64,000 nucleotides of DNA from Thiolinea disciformis DSM 14473 (GTDB lineage Bacteria; Pseudomonadota; Gammaproteobacteria; Thiotrichales; Thiotrichaceae), in NCBI RefSeq assembly GCF_000371925.1, contig NZ_AQVE01000003.1, forward strand, positions 62,001 to 126,000. Reading direction: 5' to 3'. The notes under the pieces are model-generated. The model was not told the origin of the DNA. It searched no databases and saw only the letters and a list, made by a program, of their open reading frames with translations. This document shows positions 42,560-50,713 of the stretch, one piece after another. Position numbers and translations under genes: made by a program. Position 1 is the stretch's first letter. Each line of letters opens with the position of its first letter.

Positions 42560-43702
42560 ATGGAGCGACGTTCCTTTTTGAAACAAACCGCTTTGGGCGC
42601 TGCGGCGCTAGCGGCTGCACCCACTTTATTCGCTGAAGATAAGCCTAGTACTGATAAACCTGCCGAAGCGACTGCTTCTAGTCCAACTGCTATTGCAACC
42701 TTACCAGAGTTGAATTGGCGTTTAACTTCCAGTTTCCCTAAATCGCTCGATACCATTTATGGTGCTGCGGAAATTTTTGCTTCTACCTTGGAAAAACTAA
42801 CTGGTGGCAAATTTAAAGTACGTGTATTTGCGGCGGGCGAAATCGTTCCCGGCTTACAAGTCTTAGATGCGGTACAAAATGGCACTGTCGAGGCAGGACA
42901 CACGGCCTCTTATTATTATTTCGGTAAAGATCCTTCCTTCGCGTTTGACTGCGCCGTACCCTTCGGTTTGACCTCCCGTCAACAAACTGCATGGATGATG
43001 TACGGCAATGGCATGAAGCTCATGCGTGAGTTATTCGCCGAGTATAATGTCGTGAATTTCCTCGGTGGCAATACTGGCACACAAATGGGTGGCTGGTTCC
43101 GGAAAGAAATCAATACGGTGAAAGATTTAGAAGGCTTAAAATTCCGTGTCGGGGGCTTTGCAGGCCGTGTGCTAAGTAAGCTTGGTGTTGTGCCCCAACA
43201 AATTCCGGGTGGCGAAATCTATCCCGCTCTAGAAAAAGGCACTATTGATGCAGCAGAATGGGTTGGCCCTTATGACGATGAGAAATTAGGCTTCGGTAAG
43301 GTAGCTAAAAACTATTACACCCCAGGTTGGTGGGAAGCAGGGCCACAATTATCTTTCTATGTGAATAAAGAACAATGGGAAAAACTGCCACCGCAATATC
43401 AGGCCGCATGGGAAGCTGCTTCGCATGTAGCACACGATGATATGCAAGCCAAATATGATGCCCGTAATCCACAAGCGTTAGCTAACTTGTTGAGCGGGGA
43501 TGTAAAGCTGCGTTCATTTAGTGATGAAATTATCGAAGCTAGCTTTAATGCCGCGAAAGCGACCTACGAAGAAGAGTCAGCCAAAAACGCGAAATTCAAA
43601 AAAATCTATGACGATTGGAAAGTATTCCGCAATAACCAAGCGCAGTGGTTTAATGTGGCTGAACAATCCTTTGCCAAAGCCAGTTTCAGTCGTAAGTTAT
43701 AA
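42560..43702 (+). CDS. TRAP transporter solute-binding protein (TakP-like)
   Basis: A 380-residue periplasmic receptor of a TRAP importer. The N-terminus has a Tat signal (RRSFLKQTALGAAALAAAPTL), so it is folded before export. The mature protein resembles the 2-oxoacid-binding TakP/DctP class: PELNWRLTSSFPKSLDTIYGAAEIFASTLEKLTGGKFKVRVFAAGEI, the conserved Arg region FRVGGFAGRVLSKLGVVPQQIPGGEIYPALEKGTIDAAEWVGPYDD, and a TPGWWEAGPQL loop. ATG 42560 with GAGGAGAG upstream is preferred over a TTG at 42545. A strong hairpin after the gene separates it from the permease genes and should favour its higher expression. Confidence 0.92.
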   Translation: MERRSFLKQTALGAAALAAAPTLFAEDKPSTDKPAEATASSPTAIATLPELNWRLTSSFPKSLDTIYGAAEIFASTLEKLTGGKFKVRVFAAGEIVPGLQVLDAVQNGTVEAGHTASYYYFGKDPSFAFDCAVPFGLTSRQQTAWMMYGNGMKLMRELFAEYNVVNFLGGNTGTQMGGWFRKEINTVKDLEGLKFRVGGFAGRVLSKLGVVPQQIPGGEIYPALEKGTIDAAEWVGPYDDEKLGFGKVAKNYYTPGWWEAGPQLSFYVNKEQWEKLPPQYQAAWEAASHVAHDDMQAKYDARNPQALANLLSGDVKLRSFSDEIIEASFNAAKATYEEESAKNAKFKKIYDDWKVFRNNQAQWFNVAEQSFAKASFSRKL

Positions 43703-43721
43703 CGTCGTTCAGTAACACGAT

Positions 43722-43743
43722 AGCCTCTAGGAATCTAGAGGCT
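43722..43743 (+). terminator. Intra-operon hairpin between the TRAP binding-protein and permease genes
   Basis: Perfect 9-base arms AGCCTCTAG / CTAGAGGCT with a four-base loop, followed by GTCTGTCTTGTT. There is no strong T-run. It most likely stabilises or partly terminates the dctP message. Confidence 0.7.
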
Positions 43744-43779
43744 GTCTGTCTTGTTCTGTCGCCACAGGAGGACATATTC

Positions 43780-44322
43780 ATGTCTGCCTTACTAAAATTT
43801 TCCCAAATGATTGATGCCTTGAATGGCTATTTTGGGCGTTTCGCTAATGTATGTATTCTATTAGCCTGTGTGGTGAGTGCAACCAATGCACTCATGCGCT
43901 ATGGGTTTGACTTGAGCAACAACTGGCCGTTAGAACTACAGTGGTATTTGTTTGGAACAGCAGTCATGCTAGGCGCTGCTTATACACTGCGTGAAAATGG
44001 GCACGTACGCGTCGACCTACTTTACGGCAATGTTTCCGAACGTAAGCGCTTATTTATTGACATTTTTGGCCTAATTTTCTTCCTTTTACCCGCTTGTACC
44101 CTGATTGCTTGGCTATCGTGGAAAACACTATTTTTACCTTCTTGGTCTATCCTAGAACAATCTAGCAACTCGGGGGGTCTGCCTCGTTATCCAATCAAAC
44201 TCATCGTTCCATTTGGCTTTTTCTTATTAATCCTGCAAGGTCTATCCGAACTCATTAAACGCTTTGCCATGTTGCAGGGCAAAATCCAACTCAATATGCA
44301 CTATGAGAAGGAGACACAATAA
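43780..44322 (+). CDS. TRAP transporter small permease (DctQ)
   Basis: A 180-residue membrane protein with four helices, the usual DctQ layout. Recognisable parts are NALMRYGFDLSNNWPLELQWYLFGTAVMLGAAYTLRENGHVRVDLLYGNVSERKRLFIDIFGL, with the ENGHVRVD motif that ends the second helix, and IKLIVPFGFFLLILQGLSELIKR near the C-terminus. It works with the large permease to move a carboxylate-type solute driven by an ion gradient. An AGGAGG ribosome site precedes it, and its stop overlaps the start of the next gene (TAATG). Confidence 0.93.
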   Translation: MSALLKFSQMIDALNGYFGRFANVCILLACVVSATNALMRYGFDLSNNWPLELQWYLFGTAVMLGAAYTLRENGHVRVDLLYGNVSERKRLFIDIFGLIFFLLPACTLIAWLSWKTLFLPSWSILEQSSNSGGLPRYPIKLIVPFGFFLLILQGLSELIKRFAMLQGKIQLNMHYEKETQ

Positions 44323-46163
44323 TGTCGATTGAAATCATGCCACCGCTGATGTTTGGTGGCCTAATGCTTTTCATGGTGCTTGGCTTTCCGGTAGCCTTTT
44401 CGCTCATGGCGGTGGGTTTATTCTTTGGTTTGATTGCCATTGAGCAAGGTTTTTTTGGTACAGCCTTTTTGCAAGCCATTCCACAGCGTGTATTCGGTAG
44501 CGTTATTGCTAATGAATTATTACTCGCAATCCCGTTTTTTACCTTTATGGGTGCAATCTTGGAGAAATGCGGGCTTGCCGAAGACATGCTGGACTCGATG
44601 GGACAGTTATTCGGACGTGTTAAAGGTGGCTTAGGTTATTCAGTTATCTTCGTCGGCTTTATTCTAGGGGCAATCACAGGCACAGTAGCCGCGCAAGTCA
44701 TTGCCATGGCGATGATCGCGCTGCCTGTCATGATGCGTTATCGCTATAATATGCGTTATGCGACCGGTGTCTTAGCAGCCTCTGGAACTATTACACAAAT
44801 TGTTCCGCCCTCCTTAGTGTTAATCATTATGGCAGACCAATTAAAAACCCCAACTGCCAGTGCTGATGTGGGCAGTATGTATTTGGGTGCTTGGATTCCT
44901 GCCTTGATGCAAACCTCATTATTTATGCTTTACACCTTCTTACTAACCCGCATCAAGCCTGATTGGTTACCAGGTATTCCGGCCGAAGAAATTAAACTCA
45001 AAGGCAAAGCGCTATGGCTTAAAGCCATGAAAGGGATTTTACCGACAGGCATACTGATTTTCTTAGTCTTAGGCACGATTATGCTGGGTATTGCCACACC
45101 GACGGAATCTGGTGCTATGGGTGCAGTCGGAGCCGTGGTCTTAGCGGTATTACGTAACCCTGAGTTTCGTGGTAAAGACAAAATGGTGGCACGTACGGGT
45201 TTAACTGCTGCCGGTGTTACCTTAATTTTGGCTATCTTATTCACCAAAACGGGGGTGATGGGTTATGCCATTAAATTAGGCATGACGGTCTTATACATTG
45301 CCTTAGTCTATATCTTATTCCGTGCTGTACAAATTACGACTCTACGCAATCTCATTACCCAAGCCTATCATACCACGATGCGCATCACGTCGATGGTAGT
45401 ATTTATTTTGATCGGCTCTACGGTATTTTCAGTCGTGTTCCAAGGTGTCGACGGTGGACGTTGGGTTGAACATCTTTTTTCAAGCTTGCCTGGCGGATGG
45501 ATTGGCTTCCTAGTCATTGTGAATTTGTCGGTATTCTTCCTCGCCTTCTTCTTAGATTTCTTCGAGATTGCTTTTATTCTCGTTCCTTTACTTGCGCCGG
45601 TTGCTCAGAAAATCCTAACGCCCGTGTTATTGCCCGAATTTGGTGGTAATGAAAATGCTGCTGCTTTAGGGGCATTAGTATGGTTTGGGATTACCCTTGG
45701 GGTGAATATTCAAACCTCCTTTATGCATCCCCCCTTTGGTTTTGCGCTATTTTACTTGAGGGGAGTTGCTCCGAAAGAGGTGAAAAGTAATGACATCTAT
45801 TGGGGTGCAATCCCATGGGTTGTCATCCAGCTCATTATGGTATTTGTCGTCATGTTCAATCCGAAAATGACCACTGCTTTTCTCGATAAAGGCCATGACA
45901 TGATTAAGCAGGGTGGGGAATTCGATTTTAGTGTGGAGGCTAATGCTGCAAAGCCAAACTCTAATAATAACACGATGAACTTCAGCCTTGATGGTCAGAA
46001 CACGAAGCCCAGCGAAGCACCTAAATCAGCAGCGCCGGATAATTCGATGAACTTTAGTCTCGATGGACAAACCGCGAAACCGGAGGAAAAACCGACTGAG
46101 GCTCCCAAAGAAGCACCCGCCAATGAGTTTAATTTCCAATTAGACAAACCGGCTGGTCAGTAA
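44322..46163 (+). CDS. TRAP transporter large permease (DctM) with repeated C-terminal tail
   Basis: A 613-residue membrane permease with about 12-14 helices and the DctM pattern: FPVAFSLMAVGLFFGL near the start, LLLAIPFFTFMGAILEKCGLAEDMLDSMGQLFGRVKGGLGYSVIFVGFILGA, VLAASGTITQIVPPSLVLIIMADQ, TPTESGAMGAVGAV and FEIAFILVPLLAPVAQ. It is of the longer TakM-like class. Residues 524-613 form an unusual hydrophilic tail in which NFSLDGQ occurs twice (after TM and SM), with related FDFSVE and FNFQLD, separated by Pro/Lys/Glu linkers. The tail should lie on one side of the membrane. Its role is unknown. Confidence 0.92.
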   Translation: MSIEIMPPLMFGGLMLFMVLGFPVAFSLMAVGLFFGLIAIEQGFFGTAFLQAIPQRVFGSVIANELLLAIPFFTFMGAILEKCGLAEDMLDSMGQLFGRVKGGLGYSVIFVGFILGAITGTVAAQVIAMAMIALPVMMRYRYNMRYATGVLAASGTITQIVPPSLVLIIMADQLKTPTASADVGSMYLGAWIPALMQTSLFMLYTFLLTRIKPDWLPGIPAEEIKLKGKALWLKAMKGILPTGILIFLVLGTIMLGIATPTESGAMGAVGAVVLAVLRNPEFRGKDKMVARTGLTAAGVTLILAILFTKTGVMGYAIKLGMTVLYIALVYILFRAVQITTLRNLITQAYHTTMRITSMVVFILIGSTVFSVVFQGVDGGRWVEHLFSSLPGGWIGFLVIVNLSVFFLAFFLDFFEIAFILVPLLAPVAQKILTPVLLPEFGGNENAAALGALVWFGITLGVNIQTSFMHPPFGFALFYLRGVAPKEVKSNDIYWGAIPWVVIQLIMVFVVMFNPKMTTAFLDKGHDMIKQGGEFDFSVEANAAKPNSNNNTMNFSLDGQNTKPSEAPKSAAPDNSMNFSLDGQTAKPEEKPTEAPKEAPANEFNFQLDKPAGQ

Positions 46164-46175
46164 GTCCTGATAGGA

Positions 46176-46203
46176 GGGTAGTGCTTTTCGCACTGCCCTT
46201 TTT
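46176..46203 (+). terminator. Rho-independent terminator of the TRAP operon
   Basis: Arms GGGTAGTGC / GCACTGCCC (nine bases, one G.T pair), five-base loop, then TTTTT. It lies between the convergent TRAP and ureG genes. On the minus strand there is no T-run, so it serves the plus strand only. Confidence 0.9.
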
Positions 46204-46215
46204 AGCTGTATTAGC

Positions 46216-46824
46216 TCAATGCACCAACATTCCTCGCTGTACAATAAACTCAATAATCGCCTGCAAACCTTGTTTGGTTTTCAGATTTGAAAACACAAAC
46301 GGGCGTTCGCCACGCATTCGTTTGCTATCTGCTTCCATCACCTCCAGTGATGCCCCGACATAAGGCGCTAAATCGATTTTATTAATCACTAACAAATCGG
46401 AACGCGTAATACCAGGCCCGCCTTTACGCGGAATTTTCTCGCCTTCTGCCACATCAATCACATAAATCATTAAATCCGCGAGTTCAGGACTAAACGTTGC
46501 AGAAAGATTATCGCCACCACTTTCAATAAAAATCACATCCAAATTAGGAAAGCGCTCTTGTAAATCTTCCACAGCGGCTAGATTCATCGAGGCATCTTCA
46601 CGAATGGCAGTATGCGGGCAACCCCCAGTTTCCACACCAACAATACGCTCTACTGGCAGTGCCTCACTTCGCATTAAAAACTGCGCATCTTCTTTGGTAT
46701 AGATGTCGTTGGTGACCACGGCAATGTCGAACTCGTCGCGCATCGCTTTGCAAAGTGCATCCAATAACGCGGTTTTGCCCGAACCAACCGGACCACCAAT
46801 TCCAACACGTAAGGGACTAGGCAT
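46216..46824 (-). CDS. ureG: Urease accessory GTPase UreG
   Basis: A GTPase that drives nickel insertion into urease. The 202 residues show the P-loop [14 protein letters not shown] (about 11), the segment [15 protein letters not shown], the Cys-Pro-His metal motif [17 protein letters not shown], the Walker B-like [19 protein letters not shown] and the NKIDLAP guanine motif. The length is typical of the family. It is the last of the ureE-ureF-ureG genes, nine bases after ureF, and is convergent with the TRAP operon. This half of the urease cluster is 8 kb away from the structural genes. Confidence 0.96.
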   Translation of the reverse strand: MPSPLRVGIGGPVGSGKTALLDALCKAMRDEFDIAVVTNDIYTKEDAQFLMRSEALPVERIVGVETGGCPHTAIREDASMNLAAVEDLQERFPNLDVIFIESGGDNLSATFSPELADLMIYVIDVAEGEKIPRKGGPGITRSDLLVINKIDLAPYVGASLEVMEADSKRMRGERPFVFSNLKTKQGLQAIIEFIVQRGMLVH

Positions 46825-46833
46825 AAGATTTCC

Positions 46834-47508
46834 TCAAGATCGAAATAAGCGAGTATATTGAGACTCATGACGGCTACTGGCGATGGCTAAGGCAAAGGAG
46901 GCCGCACCAATGTCTTCATCCGCCACTTGTAAACCCTGCTCCACCACCTCAGCTACTAAAGGACTTAATTGCTCTAATAATTTTTGCCCTTGGGTTTGCC
47001 CTAACGGTATTATTTTCACAGCCGACAGCACTAAGTTTTCCAGCCAACTCCAAACATAACCATATGCCGCTTGCTCTACAGGAATATTCCAATGCAAAGC
47101 AGCCAAGGCAAAACCAGCCGCCTGACTTTGCGCTATTAAGGGTTTCCACGTAGCCGCCCTCGGAATATCTAAAGCAATTAATAGATCACTTAAGGCGCGC
47201 CCGCGATTTTTTTCTTCAAGCTGTAATTCATAGGTTTCGCGACTCGCAAGCAATACTGTAATCCACGCTCCGGCTACTATAATATCGTCTGCACCCAAGC
47301 TGTGATAAAGACGCTGCAAAATGGGTACATCCAAATAAATCATGCCGCTATGCAATTGACTTTCGAGCCAAGCCCTTAAATCGTGAGGATTTTTAATCCA
47401 AGCGGCTTCCACTGCCCATTCAATGCCCTGTGAATACGTAAAGGATCCAATGGGTAGGGACGGACTCACCAAATGCAATAAACGCACTAAGGCAAGATTA
47501 GTGATCAT
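46834..47508 (-). CDS. ureF: Urease accessory protein UreF
   Basis: A component of the UreFGH/UreFDG activation complex. The 224-residue form has LLHLVSPSLPIGSFTYSQGIEWAVEAAWIKNPHDLRAWLESQL at the N-terminus, LELQLEEKNRGRALSDLL-type helices and, near the C-terminus, WLENLVLSAVKIIPLGQTQGQKLL. The ATG at 47508 is the normal family start and overlaps the ureE stop by 11 bases, which couples translation. A longer frame to 47616 would overlap most of the ureE C-terminus and is rejected. Confidence 0.95.
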   Translation of the reverse strand: MITNLALVRLLHLVSPSLPIGSFTYSQGIEWAVEAAWIKNPHDLRAWLESQLHSGMIYLDVPILQRLYHSLGADDIIVAGAWITVLLASRETYELQLEEKNRGRALSDLLIALDIPRAATWKPLIAQSQAAGFALAALHWNIPVEQAAYGYVWSWLENLVLSAVKIIPLGQTQGQKLLEQLSPLVAEVVEQGLQVADEDIGAASFALAIASSRHESQYTRLFRS

Positions 47509-47962
47509 GAGAATGGGCGTATGAATGAGCGTGGCTGGCTGAATAAGCCCCCGCTTCTGGCTCAAACGGAGCTTGTTCAACGATAACGGGAAGCCCCCAA
47601 CCCCGTAGCATGTCATCTAAAACATGATCATGTAGATAGCGAATACGGCCTGATTCGATCTGCACAGGTACGTGACGATTACCCAAGTGATAACAAGCAC
47701 GCGCCATTAACAGTGGATCGCCACAATATACAGTGGATACCGTTTCGCTGGCCGCTTCAATTTTAACAATTTCACCACTGTCAGCCTTAATATACGTCCC
47801 ATGCGTCAACTGGCTGCCACGTGGCAGAAATAGCCCTGCGTCATTGCCATTGTCTAAAGTGACGCGCTGACGACTGATGATACGACGCTCATAAGGCAAA
47901 GTAAGGGTTTGTGCGGCGCTAAGGGCTTGCGTAGTAGGTAAAATGGCAATGAGTTTGAGCAT
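47498..47962 (-). CDS. ureE: Urease accessory nickel chaperone UreE
   Basis: A metallochaperone that delivers nickel to the urease maturation complex. The 154-residue protein has the peptide-binding domain (LPYERRIISRQRVTLDNGNDAGLFLPRG), the second metal-binding domain (CYHLGNRHVPVQIESGRIRYLHDHVLDDMLRGWG, with the conserved His and HDH) and a His-rich tail ending HAHSYAHSHDH for extra nickel binding. It is the first gene of the ureEFG transcript and has a sigma-54-type promoter 42-58 bases upstream of its start, with an NtrC-like site behind it. The ribosome site is AAGG. Confidence 0.96.
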   Translation of the reverse strand: MLKLIAILPTTQALSAAQTLTLPYERRIISRQRVTLDNGNDAGLFLPRGSQLTHGTYIKADSGEIVKIEAASETVSTVYCGDPLLMARACYHLGNRHVPVQIESGRIRYLHDHVLDDMLRGWGLPVIVEQAPFEPEAGAYSASHAHSYAHSHDH

Positions 47963-48003
47963 GAAACAACCTTGGCTGAAAACACGGGTTTAACCCAGTA
48001 TTC

Positions 48004-48020
48004 AGCAGGTTTCATGCCAA
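48004..48020 (-). promoter_or_regulatory. Sigma-54 promoter of ureEFG
   Basis: Minus-strand TTGGCATGAAACCTGCT: GG (48018-48017) and GC (48006-48005) are separated by exactly 10 bases, with TGGCA at -24 and TGCT at -12. It deviates from TGGCACGN4TTGCW at two positions. The predicted start lies about 31 bases before the ureE ATG. Confidence 0.65.
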
Positions 48021-48093
48021 GCTGTAAAACACGAAACGCTGGGCTTAAGTAGCACTAAAACCCAGCAAAGCGCACACGATCAACGCGCAGCAC

Positions 48094-48108
48094 GCACTTT
48101 ATAAGTGC
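48094..48108. promoter_or_regulatory. NtrC-like enhancer site upstream of ureE
   Basis: GCACTTTATAAGTGC is a perfect inverted repeat that fits the NtrC consensus GCACY-N5-RGTGC. Its centre is about 108 bases upstream of the predicted sigma-54 start, a usual enhancer distance. Confidence 0.55.
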
Positions 48109-48118
48109 AATGACGGCA

Positions 48119-48868
48119 TTATTCGCATTTAGCTAAGGCTTCTTCCGCCGCCTCAAAGCCTAGATCAATTGCACTTTGAATCCATTGCTTGCCCGTCTCA
48201 ACATCCTTAGCAACACCACGGCCTTCACATAAAGAAACGCCATAGGAGGTTTGTGCTTCTGGAATATCCTGTTCTGCGGCTAACTTCCAATACTGATTCG
48301 CCATAGCGTAATCCTGCTTCACGCCTTCACCAAAGGCATAAGCGACCGCTAAACTATTTTGCGCCAAACCATAACCGCTTGCGACCGAATGCTTTAAGAG
48401 TGCCAGCGCTTTTTTATCATCTTTGGCAATGCCACGCCCATCAAAATACATATTGGCTAAATTCAACTCGGCCGCAGCATGACCCTGCAAAGCGGCTCGG
48501 CCATACCAATAGACAGCCGCAGACTCTAGTACCGGCGTACCCAAGCCATTCTCATACATGTCGCCGAGCAGGTATTGCGCTTCGGCATAATCCTTATTCG
48601 CTGCGATTTGACATTCTTTCAGTGCCAAAGCCAAATCTGGCGCCATGCCCAAACCTTCAGCATTTAAACGGCAAGTTGCATAATGTCCTTCAGGCGTATC
48701 GGTCATGGCAATCTGGCGCAATAATTCCGTTGCTCCAGCTTCGTCACCCTCTTCCAGTAATGCATTAGCACCTTCGACGGTTGCTGGTTCTTCCGTTTCC
48801 GCCGCATAACTACTATTGAACAAACTGATGGGTGTACATAACAGCACTAAACAAATGAGGCGTTTCAA
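48119..48868 (-). CDS. Sel1-repeat protein, exported
   Basis: A 249-residue protein with a signal peptide (about residues 1-22, ending in SSYA). At least five Sel1-like repeats follow, each with the A..LG..Y..G.GV..D...A..W...AA pattern (for example AQYLLGDMYENGLGTPVLESAAVYWYGRAALQG and AQNSLAVAYAFGEGVKQDYAMANQYWKLAAEQ). Such helical repeat proteins serve as periplasmic scaffolds. The ATG at 48868 starts the signal peptide; the longer frame to 48901 does not fit. The stop is 11 bases before the NtrC-like site of ureE, so it is the upstream neighbour in the same direction. No partner is evident. Confidence 0.85.
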   Translation of the reverse strand: MKRLICLVLLCTPISLFNSSYAAETEEPATVEGANALLEEGDEAGATELLRQIAMTDTPEGHYATCRLNAEGLGMAPDLALALKECQIAANKDYAEAQYLLGDMYENGLGTPVLESAAVYWYGRAALQGHAAAELNLANMYFDGRGIAKDDKKALALLKHSVASGYGLAQNSLAVAYAFGEGVKQDYAMANQYWKLAAEQDIPEAQTSYGVSLCEGRGVAKDVETGKQWIQSAIDLGFEAAEEALAKCE

Positions 48869-49219
48869 CATAGCGAAACCTATAAGGTATTTCAGGATCA
48901 AAGATATGGGATTGCTACCTTAAGTCAAAACTTAGCACAATAAAATGCAGGCATGACAAACGCTCGTTAAGCGCGTGCGTAACGGTAGCTGGCCTGATTT
49001 ATAGCGTAATGGGTGCAGAATGCTAAAGCAATTATTGTCAGCATGGACATTCATATTAACGGTTATTGCAACTCAATGCATGACAGCGTCATACATTCAG
49101 CTATTACCTTTAGTTAAGCTGTGACGGTTTAGCATGACCATGTACAGCCTGGATTATCGGTTGGACAATTGGCATATAATTTTAATACCGTACATGCTGA
49201 GCGCCGCCCCAAGCACTGA
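48869..49219. other. Intergenic region with no recognisable gene
   Basis: About 350 bases between the Sel1 gene and the GNAT-like fragment. I find no reading frame with coding character, no tRNA and no strong hairpin. The area borders two decayed fragments, so it may be degraded DNA. Confidence 0.5.
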
Positions 49220-49320
49220 TTGCAAGCGCTGCATTACCAAATAAGATTCAATTTACGAGCGGATTCTAACGTCCTGAAAGGGTTTTATAAAAGTGTTGGA
49301 TTCAAACGCCATACACTGAA
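49220..49320 (+). pseudogene. Possible C-terminal fragment of a GNAT acetyltransferase
   Basis: Plus-strand reading just after a TGA gives LQALHYQIRF then NLRADSNVLKGFYKSVGFKRH. The D-SN...GFY...GFKRH ending is what GNAT acetyltransferases show in their last helix and strand. There is no start codon and no upstream catalytic domain, so at most a remnant remains. It overlaps the 3' end of the minus-strand TspO gene. Low confidence. Confidence 0.3.
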
Positions 49321-49782
49321 GGTTAACGCGGTGGCAAAACTCACCCATGCAAGATAAGGCAATAACAATGCGCCCGCTAACGCTTTAATACGCCAAAATT
49401 GCATGAGGGTTAGAACAATTAGTACCCATAACACGATAATAATGACCATAGAAGCGAAGCCACTATTCCACTTGAAAAAAGCCCAAGACCATAGGGCATT
49501 CACGCCTAATTGCACGAGATATAGCCCCAAAGCGGTACGCGCAGCGTCGAAGCCACCACGTTCACGCCAGACCAGCCACGCAGCAATAGCCATTAATAAA
49601 TAAAGGATGCTCCAAACAGGACCAAAAACGCTGGCGGGTGGTGCAAAAAACGGTTGTACTAGACTTTGATAAAAGCTCGGGGCATTCATGGAACCCCAAG
49701 CACCGATGGCCGAAGCCACGGATGTAATGACAATCCACACCAATAAACCGATCAGTTGTTTCGCAAAGGGCATTCCATTCAT
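49285..49782 (-). CDS. TspO/MBR family membrane protein
   Basis: A 165-residue protein with five transmembrane helices, homologous to the mitochondrial benzodiazepine receptor and bacterial TspO. The diagnostic segment is SFYQSLVQPFFAPPASVFGPVWSILYLLMAIAAWLVW, followed by YLVQLGVNALWSWAFFKWNSG. Bacterial members bind porphyrins and are linked to stress or tetrapyrrole handling. ATG 49782 has GGAG eight bases upstream. Other starts are possible but less supported. Confidence 0.9.
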   Translation of the reverse strand: MNGMPFAKQLIGLLVWIVITSVASAIGAWGSMNAPSFYQSLVQPFFAPPASVFGPVWSILYLLMAIAAWLVWRERGGFDAARTALGLYLVQLGVNALWSWAFFKWNSGFASMVIIIVLWVLIVLTLMQFWRIKALAGALLLPYLAWVSFATALTFSVWRLNPTLL

Positions 49783-49993
49783 GTGATTTACTCCGGTATG
49801 GCTGAAACAAACAGTATAGGTCAACTACCTCCAAATACTGCTTTGGCTCATTAGATTTAGAGAAAATCAACAAGTTATAAGCGTGAAATTTATGTCTAGT
49901 TTTACGTGACCCAATCGGTAGATTCTGCGACTTAGTGCTAACAAGGCTTTGTATCAAAAAAACTCAATGACGGAGCATCGTCTAGGTTACCAC

Positions 49994-50092
49994 TTATAAC
50001 AACTCTTCAAATAGTTTAGGTGAAACACCGATTAAACGTTTAAAGTCGGTCACTGATAATCGGCTTACTTCGGCATAACTCAGGCCGTTCCT
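49994..50092 (-). pseudogene. Possible N-terminal relic of an IS5-type transposase
   Basis: Minus-strand frame SYAEVSRLSVTDFKRLIGVS (then PKLFEELL, stop) resembles the N-terminal start of IS5-like transposases, in which FKRL(T/I)GV...F is conserved. There is no start codon in frame, no downstream DDE domain and no inverted repeat. If real it is a fragment of about 32 codons of an insertion sequence. Low confidence. Confidence 0.35.
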
Positions 50093-50168
50093 ATGAGACT
50101 TCGAAGCCTTTCGCAAGCGGTCTATTTAACGCATGTAGCCTAACAACAAGGCAAACATAGCCCCCTCA

Positions 50169-50603
50169 TTAGCCTTTTCCTGAAATTTGGTTTTCCACCC
50201 GCCATAAAGGGGCGATAATTGCTATTATAAAAATCGTATTGAATAGAATATTGATGGCAAAACCAGAGACCAAAGAGCCAACACTATCCATCACATACCA
50301 AACGATCATGGCTAACTTAAAGGCTTTAATAATCTTTATATCTTCCGCATGTAGTGCGGGCGCAATAATACCGTAACTAATGATTGCTACTGCCATTAAC
50401 AGACCTGAACCAATCGCTGATAGCCACTGAACCTGTGGTGTTAGGGGTTGAGCTATCTGGTTTAGCTCACCGGCGGACAAGCTCAAAATAAAACGGGCTG
50501 GCCAATTTAATAACTCAAAAGGCGCTAAGCCCCATAACAAAGCATAGCCGCCCAAAATCATGGCTACTATCTGCATGAACTGGGCGCGTTTTTCTAAACT
50601 CAT
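50169..50603 (-). CDS. Four-helix membrane protein of unknown function
   Basis: A 144-residue protein with about four hydrophobic helices (around residues 9-28, 56-77, 93-110 and 115-134) and few charged residues between them. I cannot place it in a named family. ATG 50603 follows AGGAG. It is divergent from an XRE/MmyB-like regulator with 110 bases between starts, and a perfect inverted repeat lies in that gap, so it is the probable regulated target. Confidence 0.7.
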   Translation of the reverse strand: MSLEKRAQFMQIVAMILGGYALLWGLAPFELLNWPARFILSLSAGELNQIAQPLTPQVQWLSAIGSGLLMAVAIISYGIIAPALHAEDIKIIKAFKLAMIVWYVMDSVGSLVSGFAINILFNTIFIIAIIAPLWRVENQISGKG

Positions 50604-50661
50604 GATCTGACTCCTAATGCAGTGATTGTAGGAGTGTAGAAAACAGAATGCGTTCAAACAA

Positions 50662-50676
50662 TTACCTCATAGGTAA
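50662..50676. promoter_or_regulatory. Candidate operator between the XRE regulator and membrane protein
   Basis: TTACCT-CAT-AGGTAA is a perfect inverted repeat of six-base arms with a three-base spacer, 38 bases before the XRE start and 59 before the divergent membrane-protein start. This is a typical place for an autoregulatory site. Confidence 0.6.
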
Positions 50677-50713
50677 GTGTTTTGCTTAACTCAAAGCTGG
50701 CATAATCCAGTTC

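Noticed and set aside
47509-47616. Longer UreF start
   Set aside because: It would overlap the C-terminal codons of ureE and adds residues not found in the family.
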